Source: Flavobacterium flevense (GTDB taxonomy: Bacteria > Bacteroidota > Bacteroidia > Flavobacteriales > Flavobacteriaceae). Taken from it: a DNA stretch of 64,000 bases. Location: assembly GCF_900142775.1 (NCBI RefSeq), contig NZ_FRCC01000004.1:248001-312000 (forward strand). Direction: 5' to 3'. A program made the position numbers and the translations under genes. Below, in pieces: positions 46,185-53,215 of this stretch. The notes beneath the pieces were generated by a model. That model worked only from the letters and a program-made list of their open reading frames with translations, did not search any database and was not told where the DNA came from. Positions within the stretch are counted from its first letter, which is position 1. Every line of letters begins with the position of its first letter.

Positions 46185-47939
46185 TTACTTCATTTTTAAT
46201 AAAACATTTATGGAGAACCAGTTTAGAGTTATTTTATCGTCTTTGTTTTCTCCGTCTAAGGATTGGTAATTCAATTGAATATCATAATCTTTGGTGGTAA
46301 CTGTTTGAGTGATTTTTTTATGATTATCATTAAGCAAAGTTTTGTTTTGTAGAATAAAATTATTTATCTGAAGTGGAATGATGTCATTATTGATTTTTAA
46401 TTCAATCCCATAATCCTTTTTAAGGTAAGTGATCGAATATTTTTTTCCGTTTAAATCTAAACAATTTTCGCAGTTCGAATTATTGTTATTGCTAATTTCG
46501 AAAGCAAAATCATATCCCTGAACTTTTTCAATATTCATTTCGTCAGCGTAATAACTGTAATAAAAATTTTCTTTTTTATCGTTTTCATTATAGTATCTCC
46601 CACGGTAAGTGTAACCCAGTGCTTCCATGATTTGAGAATCGCCGGGAGTTTTGTCTTTTTTAATTAATAGCGCTAATTTATTCGAGAAAGGAATTAATTC
46701 TTTAACACCATAATTTTCGTTAATAAAGCTTACAATACTGCTTAAATCTTTTTCTTCTTTAACAGTTAAAGTCGATTTTTTTCTCGTAATATACTCTTCA
46801 AAACGATCTAACTGGCTTCTTTTTGAAATTGAATCAGCACTTTGCGGACCTAATATGGTCAACATAGCAATCAGGCACATACTAATAGGTATAAACTTGA
46901 TTTGAGGTTCTTTTTTAAAAATAAAATACACTGTTAAAATAGTCAGCCAGATTGATAAAGCTAATACGTAATAGCGTTCATGTGTAAATCCATAAAGATT
47001 AATTCGGTATAAAATGGCCCAAAATAAAAGTCCTATTAAAGGAACTAATAAATAATAAAACCATTTGTGAAAGGTACGCATCCATACATTTCCTTTCTCA
47101 TTTGCAATAGGGTGAATTAATAATAAGGAAAGAATTCCAAAAATGGCAAAAACTAAAATCAAATTAGAAACCCATCCTACAGGCAGGGAAAATAAGGCAA
47201 TAATTTTTATTTCATAAGATAATAAAATCAAGAAATAGATGCTTATTAAAGGGATAAGTACAAACTGAGTGAATTTTTTTAAAGTAATCGGGTAGTTTAA
47301 GTGTAAGGGTTCATTAGCATTATTTGTTTCGGGAATGCCCGAAAGGAAAAATATGGTGTTGAAAATTCCAAAAATGATATAAAATAAATCAAGGTAAATT
47401 TCATTGTAATAATCCACATTAAATAAGTGATGAGTAGCCAGCAAAGCAAATGAAAGTCCGGCATAAATAACGATGCTGTACAAAGCTGAGGTTAAGATTC
47501 GAAGGAAAAGTTGCTTATTAAATTCCCAAAAAGCGCCTTCATTATATTCTTTATTAATAAATGCCGCAAAAGATACCAGTAAATGCAAAGCCAGATTGAG
47601 TGCCAGAAACTGATAGGTTTCGAATTGCTTAATACGCTCGGAAAATTGAAATATAAATACAAAAACCAAAGCACCTAAAATGAAACTGCCGATGAATCGG
47701 AGTATGGTGTTTTTTTTATCATTTAAAAAGTATAAAGTAATGGATAGGAACAGAACCAGACACAAGGAGCATCCCATAATGATTTTGGTAAACAATTCTT
47801 CGGTTTGTCGATTCGTTTCATTAGTAGCATAAATTGCGCAAATAGTACCGATAATGGCAATAAGGATTTCGAGGGGAAATCGTAAAAAGGTACGCTGTGT
47901 TTCTTGGATTATTTTTTGAAAAGAAGGAAATGAAGCCAT
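46185..47939 (-). CDS. DUF4153 domain membrane protein
   Basis: I choose ATG 47939 (MASFPSFQKI), giving 584 residues; the frame begins nine codons earlier. There are about ten hydrophobic helices in the first ~370 residues and a soluble C-terminal third (from DRFEEYITRKK). The layout fits DUF4153, a family of unknown function common in Bacteroidota. No transport or enzymatic motif is visible. Confidence 0.8.
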   Translation of the reverse strand: MASFPSFQKIIQETQRTFLRFPLEILIAIIGTICAIYATNETNRQTEELFTKIIMGCSLCLVLFLSITLYFLNDKKNTILRFIGSFILGALVFVFIFQFSERIKQFETYQFLALNLALHLLVSFAAFINKEYNEGAFWEFNKQLFLRILTSALYSIVIYAGLSFALLATHHLFNVDYYNEIYLDLFYIIFGIFNTIFFLSGIPETNNANEPLHLNYPITLKKFTQFVLIPLISIYFLILLSYEIKIIALFSLPVGWVSNLILVFAIFGILSLLLIHPIANEKGNVWMRTFHKWFYYLLVPLIGLLFWAILYRINLYGFTHERYYVLALSIWLTILTVYFIFKKEPQIKFIPISMCLIAMLTILGPQSADSISKRSQLDRFEEYITRKKSTLTVKEEKDLSSIVSFINENYGVKELIPFSNKLALLIKKDKTPGDSQIMEALGYTYRGRYYNENDKKENFYYSYYADEMNIEKVQGYDFAFEISNNNNSNCENCLDLNGKKYSITYLKKDYGIELKINNDIIPLQINNFILQNKTLLNDNHKKITQTVTTKDYDIQLNYQSLDGENKDDKITLNWFSINVLLKMK

Positions 47940-47980
47940 GAGGTTATTTTTTTTACTAAGTAACAAAAAATAATCCTACA

Positions 47981-48008
47981 AAAAAAGGCTGCCTTATGGC
48001 AGCCTTTA
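47981..48008 (-). terminator. Intrinsic terminator of metK
   Basis: A 10-bp perfect stem (47984-47993 with 47998-48007, loop of 4), with the T-run on the minus strand, 22 bases after the metK stop. Confidence 0.9.
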
Positions 48009-48028
48009 CTATAATAATATAATAGATG

Positions 48029-49279
48029 TTATAATCCGAATGCTGTTTTGATTTGGTCAACATAATCCAGTTTTTCCCAGGTAAACAATTCGACAGTCAC
48101 TGTTTTTTCTTCACCTCCGGGAGCTGAGAAAGTTTTTGTAACTACTTCAGGAGTACGACCCATGTGTCCGTAAGCTGCTGTTTCGCTGTAAATAGGATTT
48201 CTTAATTTTAAACGTTGCTCGATAAAGTAAGGACGCATATCAAAAATAGCTTCCACTTTTTTAGCGATTTCACCATTAGTTAAATTTACTTTAGAGGTTC
48301 CGTAAGTATCAATAAAGATACCCATTGGTTCAGCAACACCAATTGCATAAGAAACCTGTACCAGAATTTCATCAGCAACACCGGCAGCAACTAAATTTTT
48401 AGCGATATGACGTGTAGCATAAGCTGCACTACGGTCTACTTTACTTGGATCTTTTCCAGAGAAAGCACCTCCACCGTGAGCTCCTTTTCCACCGTAAGTA
48501 TCTACAATGATTTTTCTACCCGTAAGTCCAGTGTCTCCATGAGGTCCACCAATTACGAATTTCCCTGTTGGATTAATATGGTAGTTGATTTTGTCATTAA
48601 ATAAGTGAGCATGTTCCGGGTTTTTAGCAATAATTCTCGGAATCAAAATGTCTACAATGTCTTTTTTGATTTTAGCAAGCATCGCAGCTTCTTCGTCAAA
48701 ATCATCATGTTGTGTTGAGATTACAATGGCGTCAATGCGAACAGGGGTATTGTCATCACTGTATTCTAAAGTTACCTGAGACTTTGCATCCGGACGTAAA
48801 TAAGTGATTTCATTGTTTTCACGTCTTAAAGCCGCTAATTCTTTTAAAAGTTTATGAGACAAATCAAGAGCCAGAGGCATGTAGTTCTCCGTTTCGTTAG
48901 TTGCATAACCAAACATCATTCCCTGATCACCCGCTCCTTGCTCTTCAGGACTTTTACGGTCAACACCCTGATTGATATCTGCTGATTGTTCATGAATAGC
49001 CGAAAGAATTCCACAAGAATTCGCTTCAAACATATATTCACTCTTAGTATAACCAATTTTTTTGATTACATCACGGGCAATTTGTTGAACATCAAGATAC
49101 GTATTTGATTTTACCTCTCCGGCAAGAATCACCTGACCAGTTGTTACTAAAGTTTCGCAGGCAACTTTTGAGTCAGCATCAAATGCCAGGAAATTATCAA
49201 TTAATGCATCTGAAATTTGATCCGCAATTTTGTCCGGATGTCCTTCACTCACTGATTCTGACGTAAATAAATAGGCCAT
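48029..49279 (-). CDS. metK: S-adenosylmethionine synthetase
   Basis: I start at ATG 49279 ([17 protein letters not shown]), 416 residues; the frame is open to 49324, but that would run into the leader. It has the ATP-binding [21 protein letters not shown] (loop over the active site) and [19 protein letters not shown], all MAT signatures. It makes SAM from methionine and ATP. A SAM-II-like riboswitch lies upstream, so the enzyme's product probably represses its own gene. A terminator follows. Confidence 0.98.
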   Translation of the reverse strand: MAYLFTSESVSEGHPDKIADQISDALIDNFLAFDADSKVACETLVTTGQVILAGEVKSNTYLDVQQIARDVIKKIGYTKSEYMFEANSCGILSAIHEQSADINQGVDRKSPEEQGAGDQGMMFGYATNETENYMPLALDLSHKLLKELAALRRENNEITYLRPDAKSQVTLEYSDDNTPVRIDAIVISTQHDDFDEEAAMLAKIKKDIVDILIPRIIAKNPEHAHLFNDKINYHINPTGKFVIGGPHGDTGLTGRKIIVDTYGGKGAHGGGAFSGKDPSKVDRSAAYATRHIAKNLVAAGVADEILVQVSYAIGVAEPMGIFIDTYGTSKVNLTNGEIAKKVEAIFDMRPYFIEQRLKLRNPIYSETAAYGHMGRTPEVVTKTFSAPGGEEKTVTVELFTWEKLDYVDQIKTAFGL

Positions 49280-49344
49280 AATTATAATTTTTTTATAAAT
49301 TAAGCGAGAAAAAAATAATTGCAAAAAGGACTAAAGGAGAGTTT

Positions 49345-49440
49345 CTGCTTTAGCATTTTTTTCTACTGAAAATTTTTCAGTACTCATAATGAATTCGTTT
49401 CATTATGAAGAGGTTGCAATCAGTTCAAATTTTTCCTCTT
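49345..49440 (-). promoter_or_regulatory. SAM-II riboswitch (long-loop form) upstream of metK
   Basis: On the minus strand, P1 is AAGAGG (49440-49435) with CCTCTT (49413-49408). The loop reads AATTTGAACTGATTGCAA, close to the SAM-II core GATTTAACCGTATTGCAA, and the 3' strand has the conserved AAATGCTAAA (GCTAAA at 49354-49349). Between them are two extra perfect hairpins, 10 bp (49408-49399 / 49393-49384) and 8 bp (49382-49364), where classic SAM-II has a short loop; long-loop SAM-II variants are known in Bacteroidota. I infer SAM-dependent repression of metK. The conserved CTAAAG can also pair with CTTTAG at 49336-49331, a possible switching hairpin. Confidence 0.8.
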
Positions 49441-49453
49441 GTATTTTGAGGTG

Positions 49454-49484
49454 CAAAGGTATGAAACCATTTTTGAAATGTAAA
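49454..49484 (-). promoter_or_regulatory. metK promoter
   Basis: On the minus strand TTTA (49484-49481), 19 bases, then TACCTTTG (49461-49454). The mRNA would begin a few bases before the riboswitch, leaving a leader of about 165 bases. Confidence 0.65.
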
Positions 49485-49551
49485 TTAATCTTAGCTAATT
49501 TTTTTAAAGAAAAAAAGCAGGATTGAAAAATGTTAATTTATTTAAAAATAG

Positions 49552-49583
49552 TTGGATTTTGAAAAATTACTTACGTAAATTTG
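49552..49583 (+). promoter_or_regulatory. Promoter of the metY leader
   Basis: TTGG (49552-49555), 20 bases, then TAAATTTG (49576-49583). Transcription would start about 15 bases before the leader-peptide ATG. Confidence 0.6.
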
Positions 49584-49603
49584 GTTCAGAAATTTTTAAA
49601 AAA

Positions 49604-49672
49604 ATGAAAACAGTAAAAGCAATAATGTGTACCATGAAACAGAATATATTCTGCGGGTTCACTATTGCTTAA
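49604..49672 (+). CDS. Leader peptide of the metY attenuator (Met/Cys-containing)
   Basis: A 22-codon ORF (ATG 49604, TAA 49670) has Met at 1, 8 and 11 and Cys at 9 and 17, including the run Met-Cys-Thr-Met. Its RNA folds on itself: GCAATA (49619-49624) pairs with TATTGC, and CAGAAT with ATTCTG around 49640-49654. It starts 21 bases after a -7 box and ends 20 bases before a terminator, the usual layout of ribosome-mediated attenuation. Translation is inferred only. Confidence 0.5.
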   Translation: MKTVKAIMCTMKQNIFCGFTIA

Positions 49673-49692
49673 ACTTAAAATATAAATTTAGC

Positions 49693-49728
49693 AAAGCCTC
49701 CCGGGAAACCAGGAGGCTTTTTTTTTTT
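49693..49728 (+). terminator. Attenuator terminator upstream of metY
   Basis: AAAGCCTCC (49693-49701) pairs with GGAGGCTTT (49712-49720), then a T-run. It lies between the leader peptide and metY. CGGG in the leader (about 49654-49657) could compete weakly for CCCG at 49700-49703. Confidence 0.85.
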
Positions 49729-49754
49729 AATAATTAATCATAAACAAAAGAGAC

Positions 49755-51029
49755 ATGAGTACCTTAAAATTTGACACTAACGCTTTGCATGCAGGACATG
49801 ACGTAACAAAACACGCAGGAACAAGAGCGGTTCCTATTTATCAGACTTCTTCTTATGTGTTTAATAATTCAGAACATGCGGCTAATTTATTTGGCCTTGC
49901 AGAAGCAGGTTATATTTATACACGATTAAATAATCCTACTAATGATATTTTAGAACAGCGTCTGGCTGCTTTAGAAGGCGGGATTGCAGCCGTAGTTACT
50001 GCATCAGGAACAGCAGCGATCTTTACAGCGTTGTTAGCCATACTTAAAACCGGAGATCATATTGTTGCTTCCAGCAGTTTATACGGAGGAACTTTTAATT
50101 TGTTTAATTCCACTTTACCGCGATTAGGAATTACAACCACTTTTGTAGATCCTTCGGATGCGGCTAATTTTACCAAAGCTGCTACAGCAAATACCAAATT
50201 GTTTTTTGTGGAAAGTTTAGGGAATCCAAAATTAGATGTATTAGACTTAAAAGCGATTTCTGCGGAAGCAAAAAAAATAAAAGTGCCTTTTATTGTTGAT
50301 AATACGGTAGCTTCACCGGCTTTATTGCGACCAATTGAGCATGGGGCAAATATTGTTATTCATTCTTTGACAAAATATATTGCCGGAAACGGAACTTCAT
50401 TAGGAGGTGCAATTGTTGATGCCGGAACATTTGACTGGAGCAGTGGTCGTTTTCCTGAATTTACAGAGCCTAATGCGGGGTATCACGGATTAGTTTATCA
50501 CGAAGCTTTAGGTGCCGCAGCATTTATTGCTAAAGTCAGAATTGAAGGTTTGCGTGATTACGGAGCGGCTTTGAGTCCGTTTAATGCATTCCAAATTATT
50601 CAAGGATTAGAAACTTTAGCGGTTCGTGTGCAAAGACATAGTGAAAACGGATTGGCTTTAGCACAATGGTTAGAAACGCAAGAACAAGTGGCCTGGGTGA
50701 ACTATCCGGGATTGAAATCAAGTAAATATTATGATTTAGCTCAGCAATATTTGCCAAAAGGTCAAAGCGGATTATTGACTTTTGGATTGAAAGGTGGTTT
50801 TGATGCCGCTAAAAAAGTAGCCGATGAAACCAAGTTGTTTTCATTGCTGGCTAATATAGGGGATACGAAATCGTTGGTTATTCATCCGGCCAGTACTACA
50901 CACCAGCAATTATCAGAGGAACAACAATTGACATCGGGTGTTTCTAAAGATTTAATTCGATTGTCAGTAGGACTTGAAGATATAGAGGATTTGAAAGCCG
51001 ATTTGAAAGCGGTTTTTGATACTCTATAA
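49755..51029 (+). CDS. metY: O-acetylhomoserine sulfhydrylase (PLP-dependent)
   Basis: The 424-residue cytosolic enzyme of the Cys/Met metabolism PLP family starts STLKFDTNALHAGHDV and carries the PLP-Lys motif IHSLTKYIAGNGTSLGG, YTRLNNPTNDILEQRLAALEGG, and the C-terminal RLSVGLEDIEDLKADL. Length and HAGHD start fit MetY, which makes homocysteine from O-acetylhomoserine and sulfide. It thus joins metX's product to the sulfide from the sulfate operon in this window. Expression probably depends on the attenuator upstream. Confidence 0.94.
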   Translation: MSTLKFDTNALHAGHDVTKHAGTRAVPIYQTSSYVFNNSEHAANLFGLAEAGYIYTRLNNPTNDILEQRLAALEGGIAAVVTASGTAAIFTALLAILKTGDHIVASSSLYGGTFNLFNSTLPRLGITTTFVDPSDAANFTKAATANTKLFFVESLGNPKLDVLDLKAISAEAKKIKVPFIVDNTVASPALLRPIEHGANIVIHSLTKYIAGNGTSLGGAIVDAGTFDWSSGRFPEFTEPNAGYHGLVYHEALGAAAFIAKVRIEGLRDYGAALSPFNAFQIIQGLETLAVRVQRHSENGLALAQWLETQEQVAWVNYPGLKSSKYYDLAQQYLPKGQSGLLTFGLKGGFDAAKKVADETKLFSLLANIGDTKSLVIHPASTTHQQLSEEQQLTSGVSKDLIRLSVGLEDIEDLKADLKAVFDTL

Positions 51030-51252
51030 TTAATATTAATTTAAAACAGAATTAATATTTAATTGTGTTTTCGGTTATATCTTTGAAACAACAAATCAGA
51101 AGAGTGGAATAGAGTTAATTTTTAAATTTTCTGGAGTAAAAAAGCTCTTACTTGGTTTGTATTTTTGGTTGACAATAGTAAATTGTCGTTAAAAAACATA
51201 AAGAACTGTTAATTAGTTATAATAACAGAAAAAATCTTTAAAAAAATACGGG
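51030..51252 (+). other. Non-coding stretch after metY
   Basis: It opens with an all-AT hairpin (TTAATATTAATT / AATTAATATT, about 51029-51060) that may act as a weak metY terminator. A TATCTTTG box at 51078-51085 suggests a promoter with no gene of its own before the next leader. I see no ORF or known RNA here. Confidence 0.4.
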
Positions 51253-51269
51253 TTGTAAAGAATAATTTA

Positions 51270-51277
51270 TATCTTTG
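51270..51277 (+). promoter_or_regulatory. Promoter -7 box of leader B
   Basis: TATCTTTG, 24 bases before the ATG of the second leader peptide. No well-placed -33 box is seen. Confidence 0.5.
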
Positions 51278-51300
51278 TGACTCTAAATAAAAAAGACAAA

Positions 51301-51369
51301 ATGAATTTTATTATTTGTATAAAATCGATGGTTCAGATTAAAGAAATCCGCAGGAGTGCGATAGCTTAA
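51301..51369 (+). CDS. Leader peptide B
   Basis: A 22-codon ORF with Cys6 and Met10 and the same length and final Ile-Ala as the metY leader peptide. It is followed by a near-identical TAGCAAAAGCCTCC terminator, so leaders A and B appear to be related copies. CAGGAG inside the peptide codons (51351-51356) can pair with CTCCTG (51408-51413) in the terminator's 5' arm, offering an antiterminator. Translation is not proven. Confidence 0.42.
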   Translation: MNFIICIKSMVQIKEIRRSAIA

Positions 51370-51401
51370 TTTATTTATTCAAATAAGATTAAAAATATAG
51401 C

Positions 51402-51435
51402 AAAAGCCTCCTGAAAAAATCGGGAGGCTTTTTTG
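51402..51435 (+). terminator. Attenuator terminator B
   Basis: A 12-bp stem (51402-51413 with 51421-51432, one G-T) with loop AAAAAAT, then T. It precedes the third leader peptide by about 40 bases. Confidence 0.88.
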
Positions 51436-51471
51436 TTAACAACAAATAATTAGATTCAAAAAAAATAACAG

Positions 51472-51546
51472 ATGATTATTATTAACATTAAACAGAACAA
51501 ACAGTTTTCAGTCTCTATGCTTTGCGCAAAGATGCTGGTCTGTTGA
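51472..51546 (+). CDS. Leader peptide C, Met/Cys-rich at its end
   Basis: A 24-codon ORF (ATG 51472, TGA 51544) has Met16, Cys18, Met21 and Cys24 in its last nine residues (SMLCAKMLVC). The stop codon is 4 bases before the antiterminator. Clustering of the two sulfur amino acids just before competing hairpins is the classic sign of a ribosome-sensing attenuator. Confidence 0.65.
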   Translation: MIIINIKQNKQFSVSMLCAKMLVC

Positions 51547-51549
51547 TAT

Positions 51550-51611
51550 CCAAAAGAATCGTTTATATCGTATATAAACCCTTTTGGTATCCTAAACCAA
51601 AAGGGTTTTTT
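51550..51611 (+). promoter_or_regulatory. Attenuator switch C: antiterminator versus terminator
   Basis: Antiterminator: CCAAAAG (51550-51556) with CTTTTGG (51581-51587) and GTTTATAT (51561-51568) with ATATAAAC (51572-51579). Terminator: a perfect 13-bp stem, 51576-51588 with 51596-51608, plus T-run. The two share 51576-51587 and exclude each other. A ribosome at the leader stop would cover CCAAAAG and let the terminator form; one stalled at the earlier Met/Cys codons would leave it free and allow read-through. Confidence 0.8.
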
Positions 51612-51679
51612 ATTTAGAAAAAGAATTAAAAATTACAAACAACAATAGTCAATAATTAACTAAATTAAATTTAAACATC

Positions 51680-51886
51680 ATGAACACAAGAAGATTAATC
51701 ACAAGGGCATTAGACTTTATCAGGGAGATAAGGACTAATAACAATACAGGAAAAGAGAATAGAGTAGAATTAACAAATCACAGATTTGGTATTAATGCGG
51801 GTGCGGATTTTAAAGATCAAAAAAAAGCATCTGATTCTTTAACGTTTTTGATGTATTCTAAAGAAAATGAAACACTTTTTATCTAA
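51680..51886 (+). CDS. Small protein of unknown function under the attenuators
   Basis: This 68-residue ORF is the only one between attenuator C and the next terminator. It is basic at the N-terminus (MNTRRLITRALDFIREIR) and polar elsewhere, with no signal peptide or membrane helix, no Cys, and just two Met. I recognise no family. Being boxed in by a leader region and a terminator supports expression. It could be a small regulator of sulfur amino-acid metabolism or just a degraded reading frame. Confidence 0.5.
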   Translation: MNTRRLITRALDFIREIRTNNNTGKENRVELTNHRFGINAGADFKDQKKASDSLTFLMYSKENETLFI

Positions 51887-51910
51887 GTATAGTATCGTAA
51901 ATAGAGGCTT

Positions 51911-51966
51911 CAAACGCAGGTGATTCCTGGATTTTGTGTTCAGTGATGACTTGCGTTTGTTTTTTT
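51911..51966 (+). terminator. Intrinsic terminator after the small ORF
   Basis: CAAACGCAGGT (51911-51921) pairs with ACTTGCGTTTG (51949-51959; one G-T pair), then seven T. It separates the small ORF from the metX unit. Confidence 0.8.
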
Positions 51967-51998
51967 ATTATAGCTGTTTTAAAACTAAATCAGCAAAA

Positions 51999-52030
51999 TT
52001 TGTTTGTTTGAAAAAATAGTAGTTACTTTG
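51999..52030 (+). promoter_or_regulatory. metX promoter
   Basis: TTTG (51999-52002), 20 bases, then TTACTTTG (52023-52030), one base off TAnnTTTG. Transcription would begin about 30 bases before the riboswitch. Confidence 0.55.
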
Positions 52031-52065
52031 TGCCTTTAAAGTTCATAAACGTATTGAAATGTTAT

Positions 52066-52192
52066 AAAGAAAGCTCGAGGGAATAGACCCGATGAAAGCT
52101 TAGCAACCCTTTGCAAACGAAGAAGGTGCTACATTCTATCCCAATATACCGGGAAAAGATAACAACGATAAAGTCTACTTCTGACTTTCTTT
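52066..52192 (+). promoter_or_regulatory. SAM-I (S-box) riboswitch upstream of metX
   Basis: P1 is AAAGAAAG (52066-52073) with CTTTCTTT (52185-52192). The S-box core follows in order: GAGGGA (52077-52082), CCCGATGAA (52088-52096), GCAACC (52103-52108) and GGTGCTA (52125-52131). It should bind SAM and reduce metX expression. No terminator lies between the aptamer and the start codon 33 bases on, so control may be translational. Confidence 0.93.
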
Positions 52193-52224
52193 CTAATGTT
52201 TCCATCATCAATCCTATATAAGAT

Positions 52225-53208
52225 TTGAAATTGGAAAATAAACCCAATCCCATTATAATACAAAATTTCACTACAGAAAGTGGTGCAGTTTACCCTGTAA
52301 TAAATTTGACATACCAATTTTTTGGACCTCAATTGCACACCGCTCCTGTGGTTTTAATCAATCATGCCTTAACCGGAAATTCTCAGGTAGTAGGTGAAAA
52401 CGGTTGGTGGAATGATTTGATAGGAGATAATAAAACTATTGATACTACTCAATATACTGTTTTAGCTTTTAATGTTCCCGGAAATGGTTACGATGGTGTA
52501 ATTGTAGAAAATTATATAGATTTTACTGCCCGCGATATTGCAAAACTCTTTATTGCTGGAGTAAAAGAACTTGGAATTCAGCAATTGTATGCTATCATAG
52601 GTGGATCAGTAGGCGGAGGAATTGCCTGGGAAATGATTGCCTTAGAACCTAAATTAGCTTTAAATGTAATTCCTATTGCGACAGATTGGAAATCGACTGA
52701 CTGGCTGATTGCCAATTGTTTTTTGCAGGAGCAAATTTTAAAAAATTCCTGTAATCCCATTGAAGATGCCCGAATTCATGCAATGCTGTGTTACAGAACA
52801 CCGGAATCTTTTAAGCTGAAATTTGACAGAACCATTAATACAGAACTGGCAATTTTTAATATCGAAAGCTGGTTGTTGCATCATGGTAAAAAATTGCAAA
52901 AACGCTTTCAGCTGGCGTCCTATAAAATGATGAACCAATTGCTAAAAACGATTGATGTTACCAGAAACAGTGACTCTTTTGAGGTTTTTGCCTCAAAAAT
53001 TGAAGCTACTATATACATTATTGGTATCAATTCAGATTTGTTTTTTACCGCAAAAGAAAATAAAGAAACCTATCAGGAGTTAAAAAAATATCATGTGAAT
53101 GTTTTTTATAAAGAAATTGAATCCATCCACGGGCATGATGCTTTCCTGATAGAATACGAACAATTAAACAACTTGCTTGCTCCTGTTTTTAGTAGCAACA
53201 TAAAATAG
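52225..53208 (+). CDS. metX: Homoserine O-acetyltransferase
   Basis: The 327-residue alpha/beta-hydrolase-fold enzyme has the nucleophile Ser in GGSVGGGIAWE, an Asp in INSDLFF and His in HGHDAFL. It acetylates homoserine for methionine synthesis. No ATG is available near the start; TTG 52225 (or TTG 52231) is the likely initiator, just after the SAM-I riboswitch, and such a weak start may matter for regulation. It is a little short for MetX (usually ~350). It is followed 7 bases later by the bifunctional aspartokinase gene. Confidence 0.9.
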   Translation: MKLENKPNPIIIQNFTTESGAVYPVINLTYQFFGPQLHTAPVVLINHALTGNSQVVGENGWWNDLIGDNKTIDTTQYTVLAFNVPGNGYDGVIVENYIDFTARDIAKLFIAGVKELGIQQLYAIIGGSVGGGIAWEMIALEPKLALNVIPIATDWKSTDWLIANCFLQEQILKNSCNPIEDARIHAMLCYRTPESFKLKFDRTINTELAIFNIESWLLHHGKKLQKRFQLASYKMMNQLLKTIDVTRNSDSFEVFASKIEATIYIIGINSDLFFTAKENKETYQELKKYHVNVFYKEIESIHGHDAFLIEYEQLNNLLAPVFSSNIK

Positions 53209-53215
53209 AATAGAG

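Noticed and set aside
49331..49387. 18-codon ORF (MSTEKF...) upstream of metK, its start similar to that of MetY
   Set aside because: It lies in the SAM-II aptamer hairpins and 3' strand; the ATG falls in a perfect stem. RNA structure explains the sequence better.
51030..51252. Known riboswitch or tRNA after metY
   Set aside because: I looked for T-box, SAM, TPP and cobalamin core motifs and tRNA arms and saw none; only an AT hairpin and a promoter-like box are present.
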